In this document: piece after piece, positions 28,691 to 43,300 of the stretch
How positions within the stretch are numbered: position 1 is the first letter of the stretch
How the letters are laid out: each line of letters opens with the position of its first letter
Assembly (NCBI GenBank): GCA_008933995.1
Contig: WARS01000016.1
Location: 16,062,886-16,126,885, forward strand
Direction: 5' to 3'
Source: Datnioides undecimradiatus
Lineage: Eukaryota > Chordata > Actinopteri > Lobotiformes > Datnioididae
DNA: 64,000 nucleotides
Notes under the pieces: model-generated
Told to the model about the DNA's origin: nothing
Database searches by the model: none
The model's input: the letters and a program-made list of their open reading frames with translations, nothing else
Translations under genes and position numbers: made by a program

Positions 28691-29013
28691 GAGGGGGAGG
28701 ATCTCTCCCCATAAGTTTACTTTGCCCTTTGCGGGAGATGAGATTCAGCCTCCACAAACCCGCCGCGAGCCGACCAGGGACGGGGGAGGAAACTCTAAGA
28801 GCACGCTGAAATCTGCTGAATTCGGGACTATCTGCGGGTCATGGACGGTTTCGTCTAGCGGATTGTTTTTTTCTTTTTGGCGGTTTTGTGCGTCTGCAGC
28901 TGAGCGGACCGCGCAGTGCGACTCCGGGCGGCTCTGAAGGAAACCATATCTGGTCAAAGTATTCGTTGCTGTCACCCAGCGGGACTGTCCGGCTATAAAT
29001 AGCGCCGGAGGAG
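28691..29013 (+). promoter_or_regulatory. tmod1: CpG-rich candidate promoter and 5' non-coding exon of tmod1
   Basis: This is the most CpG-dense block in the window. It ends in a plausible donor (GAGGTACGG, exon end 29013) on the tmod1 strand. CTATAAATAG at 28993-29002 is a perfect MEF2 consensus (YTAWWWWTAR) and also reads as a TATA box. CCATATCTGG at 28944-28953 is a one-mismatch CArG/SRF box. Tropomodulin-1 is a heart, muscle and erythroid gene, so MEF2/SRF control would fit. Either the block is the first exon, or the TATA places the start just past the donor; this cannot be decided here. Confidence 0.5.
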
Positions 29014-32000
29014 GTACGGAAATAAATGCAAAAATTATACTGCAGGCTGTAAAACAGTCAAATCAGTGAGGATTACATATCAGGGTTAAAATAATGTACT
29101 GGACAACACTTCTACAAGTAGTCTTCCTGGAGAAAGTAACTTTCCATGAGGTCAATGAGAATAAAGTGGTGCTCTGCAGGAAAACTGGCGAATATTTATT
29201 AAAATGTCACTGTTAGAGTCTTTTCTCCTGTTTTATTGGCTGCTGTAGGCATCCCTCTTTAAAGTAATGGCAACGCTGCAAGTCCTCACATCACAGTCCT
29301 GCTCAGATAGGGACCCTAACACTGTCTAGGGGTGACTGTCTTGGGGTCTTTTATTCTTTTATATCAGTAATAAGAGACATTTTGACTAGTGCTAGTTTAT
29401 AATAATGATTTTAAAGAATATGGTTCGTCTTATTGCTTAACCTCGTTTTAAGTTTTAGTCCTGATTAAGTCACTTGATAGAAGTTGGGGTCATAACAGTT
29501 ATTTTAAGCAGGAGATGTAAAATGTATTAAATAAAGATATCACCTTGCATAATCAGCATTTCAGTCAAATAGAGTTGTGAGATGCAGCAGTTGTCTGCTG
29601 ACTTGTCGGTTGTCAGTTTGTGACCTACATACATCCCCTTAAAGTAAATGGAGCCTTGTAAACTTATTGAACATGTTATAGTTTGCCATTTACCTTTGTT
29701 GAGCACAGGCCTGCATACTGTGTTGTTCACTGCAGTAAACCTGCCACAAACCAGCATCTCTGGTGACTTCAGGGTTATCACTCTTTGTCATCAACTCATT
29801 GTTGCACAGTGGTTCACCATTTACAACATACATACACTCAGTCATAAGTCTGCTGCTTCATCTTGTGTATTAGTAATGTATGATATCTGCAGCTACCTAG
29901 ATATGACACTGTGATTAGTGAAGTGACACACCAATGATATTTTGACCTCTGCAGAATGCACAAATGGCCTGACCTCAGGTCCAAGGCAGCGGGTGAGCTG
30001 CTAGGCCCCTCATCATACACCTCATGACATATGACACCATTCTGGTCCCCAAAGTAACGACACAGCGGCCATTACTTCTGTGTTTCCTCAGCATTTGGCT
30101 GAAGCGAGCATGTCGAACAACAAGCTGTTTGATCCTGTCTTTCACTTCTTTGCCATTATCTTAACCCCACATACAAATTTATATAAAAAATAAACATTCT
30201 GTAGGGCGCTCATCTATTTTTGATTAAGTGTCTGTCCATCATATCGGCGGTCAACTTAAAGTCACTACACATAAGTGGACACCCTTTTTTGTACAGCCAA
30301 AGCAGAAAACACTGTTACACTGTAACTTATCTCTGCCACATGCATTACAGAGGAAAGCAGACCAGTTGCCTCTCAGCTGTTTTCTGCTGGGCCATTTCAG
30401 TGACCAGTGCAATTTGAACAACTGCAATCTTGCAAAGTAGTTTAGACAGACACTACACAAATGTCACAATAAAGCCTTGATTCTGTGCAGTACATTATGA
30501 TGATGATGATTACATGATGTTACTATTCTGGTTATTTATTGTTACTAGGAAATATAAGATTCTTATTAGACCCATCATCCAACTACAGGCCAACTAGCCA
30601 CCTTAAAACATTGTAGCATTAATTATGTTTTTATTTGCATCTGAACCGCAAGGATACCCTTTGTTAACATATAAATGTGTGGAGGTTAGTGGCAGGCCAC
30701 TTAGTTCAAGCTCCTATGTTAACTGAGTTTGACATAAGCTTAGGAACACCAATATATCTTTGACTTACCAAACCAAAGACATGTGAAGTGAAACAATCAC
30801 AGGCCACTCACTGCACATGTTTTTTTCATGACAGTGTAAGCTGTTTGAAGACATTAAGCAGGGAGTCTTCTGCATCGAGCATTGTGCTCTTGCTGGGTTT
30901 TATTACTGATTTATTAGCTACAAGAGGTTTTGGCCACTCTGTGAGCATGTGTATGAGTTTTACAGAGATTTGTGTGTGTCACGGCTGAAAAACTCCCAGC
31001 TTCACCAAAAACATTCAAAGGATTTACAAAGAACTTGCTGTTAAAGCGTTTTGCTCTACAGGAGTAGCTATATAGGTATAAAACAGACATTTCAATTGTG
31101 AACTGTTTGTTCTTGATTTTGCTGTGAACTGAGACTAGTTGTCATGTAACATCAGTTTGACGTGGTTACATACATCTGACTTGATTAATGATCCTGTAAC
31201 TGTGCTGCTATTCTTGGAAGCTTGAGGACTGGACTGGCCTGGTTTGGAGCGCAAGGGTCAAGTCAAGTGTTTATGACTTTACTGGGTACATTCTGAATCA
31301 GGTCAGCTTTAGTTGTCTTTCCTTTCAGCCCAGTGAATGTCCTCCAATGAAGCAGAAGCTTGTAGAAACTAAATAGAGGCACGGGTCTGTTTGATATCAT
31401 GAGAGCAGGTCGGCCTCTTCCAGCAGACATGCCGCGTTATTTGGAGTTCAGCCCAGCTCTTCATCTTTGGTTTTGGAAACTTGTCTTGTCATGGAGCTTA
31501 GAGAAAAGCAGAACAAAAGAACGGCACGCTTGACCCTACCATTTATATGAGGTTAGCCAAAACACACTTGCTGACATACTTAAGATCAAAAAGAAACATT
31601 TGCACTCACGTTTACACTCCTTGAATGCAGCATTTTCCATGATTTGGAGTTTAAGCTCAGCCCTTTCTGCCTAATTTGAGGATAGTCTCATCCTTTGATG
31701 CAGGTTCAGTCAAGTTATTATTAGTGTTGTAATGTGGTCTAACTATCTATCTATCAATCTATCAGCAGCGGCTCACAACATATTTCAAACCCTGACCCGT
31801 AGTCCTAAGGAACCAAGACTCAGCGGCAACATGTATGCTGAGTGTTTGGTGCCGTGACACAAACTTTCGCTGCAGCTCATCCATCATCACTCATATGGTC
31901 CCCAAGCCAAAGAATCTGTCTTAAAATGTAGAGGAGTTAGAGAGAGGAAAACAGACCTCCAGGCTGTCCACGCTGTCAGTCGAAAAGAGAAGCACAAGAA

Positions 32001-33624
32001 ACAATTTCCAAACAAGATTTTTTAGTTCATCCGGGGGTGGCTCTTATATTTTTCTGCAGAGTGCTTTGAGAAAAAAAGCAGAACAGTAGATCTGACAGTG
32101 ATTTGTGGCAGGTGGGTCAGTAACAGGATATAATTCTGGGTGGAAGAGGAGCGTTAGCTAAGACAGAACAGACAAAAAGTTGGATTGCCCGCTAAAAGAT
32201 GGTCTCAAAATCACAAGAAATGTTTGTCCATACACCTAAGCTACTGCTGCAGGTCACACATAAGCAGTCTGAGGTTGAACTTGAATAAATGTTTTTCTGT
32301 TAGTGACCTGTCCATCTGTTGTTGATCACAGCAGATGTTAAGCCTCATATTTCTTGTCAGTTACATTTTCATGACACCTTCTACATTAGTATAATATTAA
32401 ACAGTTAGGACAGCCTTGTGTACATGAGGCAAATGCCACAGAACCAACACCACTCTTTTTATTACAGCAAGAATCCAGTGAATAATGTTAACTGATCTTA
32501 ATCCAATGAGCCCAGGCCACAGAACAACTTCAATTTCTCTTCATCTTAATTAAATGATCTTATTTTGAATCCTGCACATCAACAACAAATAGCTCAAAGT
32601 CATGTGGACTAAAAGATGTTACATCTTCAACAAAAAGAGTTGCCCCTTAAAATCCAGGGAAATAAGCTCATCAGTGATATCGATATAGAAGGTCAATAGC
32701 ACTTTAAAATCGCAATGTTAAATCTATTGCTAACAGGCAGCTAGCTAATCTTAGTCCAAACAGGAGGAATCAGATAACCTGGCTTTGTGTCAAAAGTAAT
32801 GAAATCCACCAACCAGAATCTCTGAAGCTCACAAACTACCATGTTTATCATGTTTGTTTCATTCGGAACCAAAGTGTAAAAATAACAACAGGCTTTTTTT
32901 AAACTGGTGTTTCCATACTGAACTATTTCTTGACTCTGAGCAGTTGACAGTCAACCACCACAGCTTTCAGGAAGTCATTGCTTCCAGCCAGGAAATAGTC
33001 GACACAGATGAATAGGTAGGCTTTATCTAAAATATGCATATGCCTGTTGGTTGTAGCTTCTTATAGCTGTACAGACGTGAAACTGGTTCTCATCTAATGA
33101 CAAGAAAGTGAATAAAAGTAACAACATTTTCCTTTAAGATAAGCTACTCTGAAGAAATCCAGCTAGCAAATCCAGGCTGGTTATAAGGACACAAGTTGCC
33201 TTATCAGGAAACTTGGAGCTAGAAATTGATCTTTGTATATGTATGTAGCTAGCCAAAAGCTTCCACGTGCAGTTTGAATAGTGGAGGAATGCGAAATGGA
33301 AAAAATTAATCCTCACTGCATCTGCAACAGCATCAGCCGGCCCGCAGAGGTTACGTTCTTACACAAGTATTTCAGATGTGCTAGTTTATCGAGGAGCTGC
33401 TAAAAACCGCAAAACAGGTTTTACGACATGGCATAAAAAATGAAAAACAGTTTGAGTGTAGATTTTCGTTCCCAGCCTGCTGTAGCTCTCCTGTCAGTTA
33501 CACTGTTGATAAATTTAGGCAAAGTGAAAAGACAAAGGAAAACGAGAGGTGTAATATATTATGCATGATTGCTTTCTACACTGATGATTAATGGTATCTG
33601 TATTTATTGATTCCCCTCCTCCAG

Positions 33625-33703
33625 GTTTCTGTCTTTCCCAGGAGCGCTACGGGCACTTGGCTGCCTTTGCTGTTATTTTACCCCTAAGCTGGGGGTCACT
33701 GAA
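33625..33703 (+). other. candidate 5' untranslated exon of tmod1 (A)
   Basis: A pyrimidine tract and CAG acceptor precede 33625, and a consensus donor GTGAGT follows 33703. It lies upstream of the tmod1 start exon on the same strand. No ATG-led coding sequence is convincing, so it is most simply a non-coding 5' exon. It could also be a false exon. Confidence 0.35.
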
Positions 33704-33861
33704 GTGAGTGCAGTCACGTTTTTAAATGCAGAGCAGCATAAAGTGACACTGATGTTGCATGTGATCTTTATCTGCCATCAAATGCAGCTGTAATTTTCCC
33801 TGCACCTTCAAACACAGTGTTCATTCTACATTTATTTTATTAGTGCTTTTTCCATCCACAG

Positions 33862-33946
33862 GTACATTTTTGTTGCTCAAACCCCAGAGTCTTGACGGCT
33901 CCTGATCTCCTACATCTTGTCTTTCTCGTTTGGAGGGGTCATTGAG
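33862..33946 (+). other. candidate 5' untranslated exon of tmod1 (B)
   Basis: A good acceptor (TCCACAG) precedes it and the donor GTGAGA follows it. It lies 401 bp before the tmod1 start exon (34348). Read in the frame continued from candidate exon A it stays open except for one TGA. Confidence 0.35.
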
Positions 33947-34361
33947 GTGAGAGAACCAGTTTGTATGGGCTGCCTCTCAGACGTGTGTTTGCACAGTGTT
34001 TACCTTGACAACTGTTTCTTCCCCCAAAAAGTCAAGGGTGTGATTGGAATTAATTTAACCCAGAAAAAGAAGTAAAGTGAGGACAACTGATGTATAAAAG
34101 AATTAGGGTATGTATTTACCAAAAAGACAACTATTTAACAGAAATTTCAAATTTTACCAGAAAATAAACTTCTTAAAAGAAAAAGGCAGAACACCTATAA
34201 CTTAAACAAAAGACAGGGGTCAGACTCACAGCAAAATACCAACCTCTCTTCAAAAAGAAAGATCCTACTGGTCACAGTACATGAGCTTAAGTCTTAACAC
34301 TGTGTGACTCTTTGTTTAGATGTCATGTTGACATTCTGTGTTTCCAGGTGTGCTGTCCACC

Positions 34362-37300
34362 ATGTCGGTGCTAAGGAAGGAGATGGAGAAGTACAGGGAC
34401 ATAGACGAGGACGAGCTGCTGAAGAAACTGTCAGAGGAAGAGCTGCAGCGATTAGAGGATGAATTAGAGGAGCTCGATCCTGATGTAAGTTTGTAATTTA
34501 AATTCCATAGGGATGTGTTTCTGTCACTGTGTTGGTGTGGGTGGAGAGTTATGTGCCCTTACAGGCTTAACAGAGCCCCCTAATGTGATATACGGCACAC
34601 TGTATGTTATACTAACTACATGTCCGTGTGTTTTCTTCATTGCTCTTAGCTAATTTATGTTTTTAACCAGTCAGAATGTAGTTTATAGTGTCCTTTAATG
34701 TACTCATTATTATATTTCTGTAATATAAATAATGGTTTCCACGGTATTAGTACAGAGGCAGCTGGTTGAGCTTTAAATGATTGATGATGATGTATTTTTA
34801 CAATGTACTTTATTTGACCGACATTATAAGAACTCAAATAAATAACTGAGTAATAATGTCTGGAGCTGCAACCTGTCACAACAGAATGCAAACAGTTTCA
34901 TTAATTAATCTAATTTAAGCCAATTGACAATCAGTGTTCATTTTAAAATGCCAAATGTTAGTGGTTTCCAGCTTGTCAGACATGACGTTCTTTCTGTTGT
35001 ACTGCATGATAAACTGAACACAGTCAGCTTTCGGACAAACACGTTTGAAGATGTCACCATTAAATTTGTGGAATGATCATTTTTTCCCATTATTTTTCCG
35101 GCTACTCTATTGATAATTTATCCAAAAAAAAATCCAGATTAATAAAGAATAGCCATTTGTCAGATACATAAATGAGAAAGTATTGGAAACAGCGTTATAT
35201 TTTTTAGCTAAAGTGAAACTGAATGAAGACAGATAAATTTGAGAAAAGACTGATATTTATTATAATTATGCTAACTTTACTACTGTTCAGCTGTCTTCCT
35301 CCCTGTCACTGACAGTATTTCTCTGTTACTATTGAGTGCTTTCTGTAGGAGACAAAGAAGTCAATTGCCTTAGCCACCCTGCTACACTACAGTACATCAG
35401 TTATGCTTGTATTTAGTTTCTGTAGCTTTTTATTAAGTGTTTATTTCTGCATTTGAGGCATGCAGTGCCAACTTTGTACCCTCAGTGATGCATCATGGGA
35501 CGAGGCGGTGACAGCAGCTGTAATAGCTATCTGATAAATGTCTAACTGCTCATAAAGAGACTGGATTCCCCCCTCAATGCCAAGTGGATGACTGGAAGGG
35601 TATAATATGAGCAGGACCCTGTGTGTGTGTGTGTGTGTGTGTGTGTGACTGATGCAAGCAGTGAGGGGCCGCAGGGACTCCATGATGTAAACAACAAGAG
35701 GCAGTGCGTGCGTGTGTACCTTGTTTTTGCCTGTTTATGAGGGTAACCTGTTACACAACAGTCAAGTGCCCCGTTGCTTTGAAACGCACTGAAACTTCTT
35801 CCCAGCAAGGCTTCCCACATCAGTTCCAGTAAGCCCACTGAATAATACTCATCATGTTGGACAAAGAAACAACATGTCTGCCAGCTGTACTCTGAATGTA
35901 GAGAGATAAATGTATTGTCAGTCATCAGGAGAACATTTAGTGTTTTTAGTACATACAGTGCTGCCTCACAGCCAAACACTGACCAACTGCATCTTGGACT
36001 GGTTCTTACAGTTTACTTGCTCTCATACGCTGCTGTTTCATCCCTGTGTCTGTAACCTGACCTCTACTAATTGTGACTTCTCTGCCTTGGAGCTATAACA
36101 TCCTTTTAGATCAGAAGTTAATAAAAATCCAATACAACTAAAGTAACAGTAACTTTTCTCTAGTAAAGGAAAATGTACCCTAATATCAGGTTCTTTTTTG
36201 CAATGTTGTATTTTGTCATTCACTTTTGTAACTAAAAGCTGCACTAGTTATTATTTTCAGCCTGCAGCTTCCGTTGGTCCACTGTCAGCGAAGCTTTTTT
36301 AAAGCAGCAGAAGCCGGCAGCTATATTTAGCTGAAAAGTGGCTAATAGTCCAAGTTACAAAATAGCTAATGGACATACTGGAACATTTAGCAGCTAAATA
36401 TGGAGAACGTGTTTTTCAGATGCGTAAGCAATCTGCTTTTGGCATTTCGACTTTTTAAGATGATAATACACTGTTTCCCATAAAGTTGGAATAATTTGTT
36501 TTCAGACACATTCCTCTTTTTATTCCTATTCATACACATCACTAATCACTTTTAACCAGGTGCAATGATGAGTTTTGAGAAGATATGCACTTTATCTATC
36601 AAGAATAAATCACATTGTCACAATCATTTAATGAGAACTTCATGGGTATCAGTGTATATCAGTCATATGTTTAAGCTTATTCCTGCTGCACCCATGTAGC
36701 CAAAAAACATTATTGCAAGTTCAAAAAGATTTCTTTCACTTTTTACTTCGTCACATATATTAAAAGTTAGCCTCTGCTTCTTATCCCTCTGTTTCTGCTG
36801 AGAGGACGAGAGAGGTGTAGTGGAGACCAAATGAGGACCAAATTGGGAATGAAAATAGGAAAGACCAAAGAAAAAGATGGTTAGACAGGACAGGAGAGGA
36901 AGACCGAGTCTCATGCTGGTAAAAATAACATGCTGGGATGGGGAGTGTCCCTGTTATCTACAGCTGAAAGAACATGTGACATAAAAAGCCTGGCAGTGAC
37001 AGTGTGATATTCTTCACTATAAATACTACTGTAAGTCACGTGAGCGTTTATCAACCACTGCTGGAAAGACTCAGTGAGAAGAAGGGAGAAGGAGCGAGGT
37101 TATTTCAAAAGAGTATATTTCACGTCAAACAATCTTTTAAATGTGGTCCAACAGTGTAAACTGTTTCTGAAAATTGTTTCCTGCTTTTGCAAAATTATCC
37201 ACTGAAAGCCCAGAGACACTGAAGGCAGATGAATAAGGGCGAGTGTGACAAGTTGTGAAGTGAGGAGAGGTCTCTGAGTGCTGAGAGGACGGATAAGATA

Positions 37301-40300
37301 CGAAGCTATAAGTAGCGCTCGTAAGAGCTCAGTTCTGAATTGTTGCTTTAGGTTGAAAATAACGTGGTGAACAGCAAAGCTCTGGGAAATGTCTGTTGGG
37401 CTGGAGAAGAGATAGTGATTGATGTGGGAGTAACATTAACCAGAGATACAATACTGCCATCTCTATCTACATCTGTTTATTTTGATATAGTAAATTGCTA
37501 ATTGTATGAAAAGTGTGGGTATTCCCCTACTTTAAACTTTTTTTAAACCTGTAATTATGAATGTACCATGCAGTTTTTGGTCTGTTTTATTTATTTGGTG
37601 AGTTTGATCTATTATATCTCATTCCTCTTTGATAGCTACAATGAATTGCCCCAATATTCAGGCATATTTAACTGTAAATTCCTCCAAATAAAAGACCAAA
37701 AAGGTCTCTTCCATTGAACAAACCATGTTAAATCAAGCTACTCAAAGAGAGCACACTCAGTGGTTCCACTGGTGCCTGGAAAATATATAACGGAGATTAG
37801 TGATTTGTTCAGTAGTGTTATTCTAACACAGAGGAAATCCTGCCATAATTCATTGCTCTGCACTGGTGTTGCAAGGTATTACAGGACTACAATTTGATTG
37901 ATTATAAAAGAAGTGAGACAAATTTAGAAAAAACAAAACTTTTTTCCCAACATCCAGTGCCAGTCGTGTGATTTCTCATCCCCATCCAGAATGCATTGTT
38001 GCCAGCTGGGATGCGTCAAAAAGACCAGACAAAGAAAGCCCCAACAGGAACGTTTCAGAGAGACAACCTGCTCGCCCACCTGGAGAAACAGGCCAAAGAG
38101 CATCCTGACAAAGAAGACCTGGTGCCCTTCACGGGGGAGAAGAGAGGTAAAAAGTTAATGAGAAGGAGGCTTTTGTGACCAAAGAACTGTTTTTATCATG
38201 AAAACATTCAACCCCTGCACTGTTTGGCTTTCCTAAATATCAGAGACAAGAGCTAAGGAGAGTGTGGGCTCTGAATAATGTATAATATATCTGAATAATG
38301 TTTGATGCTCACTGCTGGAGAAGGTCCACATGAACTCTCAAACCAATCATGGCCAAAACTAAATGACAAACCTTAAATTGTGTCTGAGGAAACCCTGAAG
38401 ACAGAGGTCTGTCATGGGATTCTCAGGTGTCTGTGAGGTTGTTGTTTTTTTTTTAAATTCCCTAAATGGTGATTGGTTTGACAGGACCACCCCTTACCAG
38501 GCCTCATGAAGCCTGTTAGCGAGCCAGCGCCAGTCTAGCCTAGTGTGGACACAGAGGTGTGTGATGGATGGTGTGAGATACCAGATGTCTCTGTGTGAAA
38601 CCCTAGAAGGTCTCCCTGCTGTCACCTTCGTCATGTTCTCCCTCACTGGTGTCATTGCTTTAGTGTGTTTGCATATTTAAGACAGAGGAAGAAAGTGGGT
38701 TTCAGTTTAATTTCACTGTCAAACTGCAGGTGACGTGAGGTGAATAAGTCGTTTCTGCATGGAGCACGGAGCTGTCAGTCATCACTCTGCATTTGCTGCG
38801 CACCCGCCTCACACTGAGACACTTAGACCTCAACACGTTGCTTCATTGTCAAAGCTTTATTTTTTTTTCAGCTGTGTGCTGACCAACACGAAAGGAGGTA
38901 GTGGTATTAATTTGGGGGCTGAGAGAGAGCACAGGTGACTTTTAAAAACCTGCTGCCGGCAGCATGTGTTTATGTTGGGGTCAAAAAATGTCTGGCTGAA
39001 ACTCGAGGAGCTGACCACACTCACACACACACTCACTCACACACACACACACACACACACACAGAGCAAACAGACACGAATCTCTAGGTCTTTACGGTCA
39101 GTCAGACACAGTGACGACAGCTGTGGTCAGGTGTGATGTGATGAAGGGATACTCAACACAGGCAGCTCAGCTTCGTTATGTAACAGGGCTGGTTTGGATG
39201 ACAGGAGCTCATCAGAGATCTCCTTGTGGCCCAGCACCTTAGTTTAACATTAACGCTTAAAACACAGTTGTAAGTTCAAACAAGTTAATTATCTCTGTTG
39301 ATTCTGTAATTCATCGTGGAAATACATCTTTTTCTCTCTATGAAAAGTTAACAGATTCTAAACATCTCAAGTAATATAATCTACAGCAGTCTTTGAATGC
39401 ATCTTAGTGTTATGACACACTAAAAGGCCCTATACACCTGTTGTCCACCACAAAGGTGTTATTACTTATTTGCCTGATTAGACTGTAGGCCTGATTCATT
39501 AAAATGTTCACGTGTTGAGGCAGAACAGCTTTTCACAGACTGTGGTGTCCTTTCCCATCATTCCCAGCACAGTTTAGCTCAACTTCATCCTGAGCAGCAA
39601 GTCTAATGAGTCAGCATGGAAAACACCCATGTGAACGCAGAGGGGACCTGGTCTAACTTCATAGTAGTAGTACTCGTACTACTGTATGTCACTCTAATAA
39701 ATCTCCCCACTCATGTTGTAGGGAAAGCCTGGGTACCTAAAAAGAGGGTGGACCCCATTATAGAGAGTGTGACACTGGAGCCGGAGCTAGAAGAAGCCCT
39801 GGCTAGTGCCTCTGATGCTGAGCTCTGCGATATTGCAGGTAATGTAATCCATAGTACTATTTTCTGAAAAGAGAAATAGGAAGAACTTTATCAGATTTTC
39901 ATGTGTGTATATTATTAAAAATATAGAGATTAACCTTTGGAGTTTTAATTTCTATTGAAAACTAAAAATCATCCTATAAACCGGACTGCTCACACACACA
40001 CCCACATACTTACATAAAAAATTATCTGAATGAATGATAATAATAAACTGGATCTAATGATGAATGTGCAGGTGTCTGATTATTCTTCTCTAACTAATCA
40101 CTGTAAACACCATCATGGCCTTAACTTCCCCCATTCACTTGCTTTTCCTTAATCCAGATCTTCTTCATTTCCTCTAGTGTCTCTTCCACCTTTACTCCAC
40201 CCTTCCCCTACATCCCTCCATCAGTCCCTCCATCTCCTCCACCTTCTCCATCCCTGCTGGATATGTCTGTTCGCTAGCTGAACGCCACCCAGGGTATCTG

Positions 40301-43300
40301 TAGACTGCACGCAGTGTTTGCATGGAAACATTCTGGTCCTCTGTCATGTCCATGTTGTCGGCATGCTGACGAGACATTTAGCAAAAACATGCAGCTCGGC
40401 TGAGAGATGCAGTCAGACGGTCAAATGTCTCCACTGCACATGCATTACCCTGGTTATTTCATTGATTCTGTGTAATGTGGCAAATGCCATCAATTATTCC
40501 CGCATGTACGTATTTTATGATTGAAATCATTAAGTGTAATGAGTTATTAAGACTGAATTCTCAATGTTTTTCACACTGCAGAGGTCCCATTATTTTTTGA
40601 TCTAAAATACATATCTTAACCAGAAAGCCTTAAATTTAGTAAACAGCAAAATAGTTTTTTCTAATGTGCTGACACACATTTTATTCCAGAAAATTATTAT
40701 ATGCTTGGGGTGTTATTAACTAGCAATAGAAGGGCACTATTCTGACCTCACTTATGCCAAGTTTAGAGAAACTCCAGATCTAATTACAACAATAAATCCG
40801 CTTGTTAGACGGATATATTACAGCACGTGAACACATTTAGTTTAATCCACTGCCATCTACGTTGCAGAAAGCTCAAATGTGTAAACAAACCTGCAGCTAA
40901 GAGCAGAAGTTGTACTCGAGAACCATGTTAGAAGCACAACAAGTCCCTGAAGTTGTCACAGGTAACAGGCTCCACTTCTCCTAAGAGCAGCTTGTGTTCC
41001 CTAACTGTTAATTCGTCCACAAACTGTTCTCATGCTCCTGCTCTCTCTGACAGACAGATGGGGCAATAATTCTCTCTCTAACACGTCCTCAGAGCAGCTG
41101 CTCAGTCTGAAACTCACTGTGCAGGACACAAGGAGGAAAATCCTCACATGCAAATACCTGAACATCCTTTATAGTTATGATACTGCAGGTGGAGTATCAC
41201 ACTGATCTGTAGTCAGCCAACAGAGGGCAGGACCTCCACTGTGGCCACAGAAACAAAAGCCGGGACACATTAACACTTGAAACTTGACAGCACCACAGCT
41301 GCCCCATGACAGTGTCCGGTTTACTTGCTAGTGATGCTGCAAGTGCTGATGTGCTGTCTATTAGCATGGTGGTCCACTGTTTGATTGCAACGAGACAATC
41401 GTGAAACCATTGTATTGATGCATTTCTGTCTTTCTTTATCTTCTTCTACTCTTCATTTTCTTTTCCATCCTCATTCAGTCTACTTTGCTGTCTTTCAGCC
41501 ATCCTGGGTATGCACACCCTGATGAGCAACCAGCAGTACTACGAAGCCCTGGCCAGCAGCAGCATAGTCAACAAGCAAGGCCTCAACAGTATGCACACAC
41601 GCTCACACACATGTCCTAAAACTTATGTAATGAGTCTTTTCATTTGCATGACCTGTCTTCACTCAGTTCAGTCACAGATAAGGATACATGCAAAAGTATC
41701 CCTTAAATAAAGCAGATCAGTAGTTGGAAGAACATATCACCTCATTGAAGAAAAATGTTGAAGCGAGTTGGACTGAAATCAAGTGAAAAAATGATCTCAT
41801 GTTGGCAGAACGTCAGTGTATTCTACCAAAGATGACAGGCTCAGCCTTTGTTTGCTCGCCATGCATGCACAAATATAGTTACAGATTAAAACAAGGTCCC
41901 GTCAAAAAGTAGATAAAGCTCAGTGTATACAGGCACTTGTACTTTGTTGGATGGCTCCTCCAGGAACAACACTAATGAATCATCTGTTCATCTTGCAACA
42001 CGCAATAGTGGCACACAGACACACACACATTTTAATGAGCCACTGTTTATCCTGCTTATCCTATAGATTCTGCACCAGCTCTAAACAGAGACAAATGCCG
42101 AACATCTGACTTCCAAATATGACCGTCCCTCTGTCTCATAAAGAGAGCCAGCTATAAACTTCTGATTCACTCACTTTGTTACCTCCAGCACTGATTCACA
42201 GGACAGCGCATTAAAATAGAGTGAACGATAAGTCTGTTTTGGCTCTTGTTTGAACAATGCTTCACATTTACACACTGAAAATTAACATTTCTGTATTAAA
42301 CAGTGAGATTTTTTGCTTTTGCCTAATCTGTTACTGCACATTTTCCAGGGAATTAATAATATGATGTGATGCTTATTTGCTTTTTTTATTGTAGACTGAC
42401 AGAAATTACCTAAGGTGACTCAAATGTCAACTTCTATAGATTAATTATATTAAGAAAAAACTTTTTGGTGTATTTGCTTGGCAAGGACTGAACACACCAG
42501 TCCAAAACCATCAACTATACAGGTCATATTATGTACTTTAATTAATAAAGGTCTCAGAATTTTAACGAAGAGATGTGAGGAAAGGGCCACAATGATGTGG
42601 TCAGGGTGACCTTCACAGTAAGGCTAGTTCGATCCGTAGTCTCCTGCTGTGCCTGAGATCGTTTTGTGTAAATGTGCTGCAGGTGTGATCCAGTGCACCC
42701 AGTATAAACCAGTCCCCGATGAAGAGCCCAACTCCACTGATGTAGAAGAGACCCTGTTGAGAATAAAGAGGAACGACCCTGACCTGGTTGAGGTCAACCT
42801 CAATAACATCAGGGTAGGTGTATGGAGTTTATTGTGGATTAGGATTTCCTGCTCTAACCGACAGTTTATAAAGTTGTAAAAGTTATTAATTATAGTCATC
42901 TGTCCCTGGTGCTGTTTACGACAAAACAAAACTAAACTTTGTTTAAAAAATACACATCATGTTTAATTATGTTCCAAATTCAAAAATAAATGTTGATGTG
43001 CACTATTTTATTTTCACTGTTGTTTTTGCAGTGCTAATTTAAAAAGCTACTGCTCAAAATAATATTTAAATTAAATAATATATTTGAAATTCAGCACACA
43101 ATACATTTCTTTTCTAGCACAAAATTCTACTCTGATAAATATATTTTGATCAGCTTGGTATATATTTACTAGCTAACATGTTGACATGCATTGATAAAGA
43201 TAAAACCTCTTAACTGTAAACCATCATCCTGATCATGAATGATGAATCAAAATCATCAAAACAGAAACTTTTGAAATAGAAAGTGGAAACTGACTCATCT

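Noticed and set aside
28722-28937. 71-codon ORF in the CpG-rich block
   Set aside because: High GC lowers stop frequency; it has no domain and overlaps the candidate tmod1 5' exon.
33862-33946. In-frame TGA read as selenocysteine in a hidden gene
   Set aside because: There is no recognised selenoprotein family, no upstream start and no SECIS element that I could see; 5' UTR exons are simpler.
35542-35979. 145-codon minus-strand ORF in a tmod1 intron
   Set aside because: It reads through a GT microsatellite, has no recognised domain and lies within an intron on the opposite strand.
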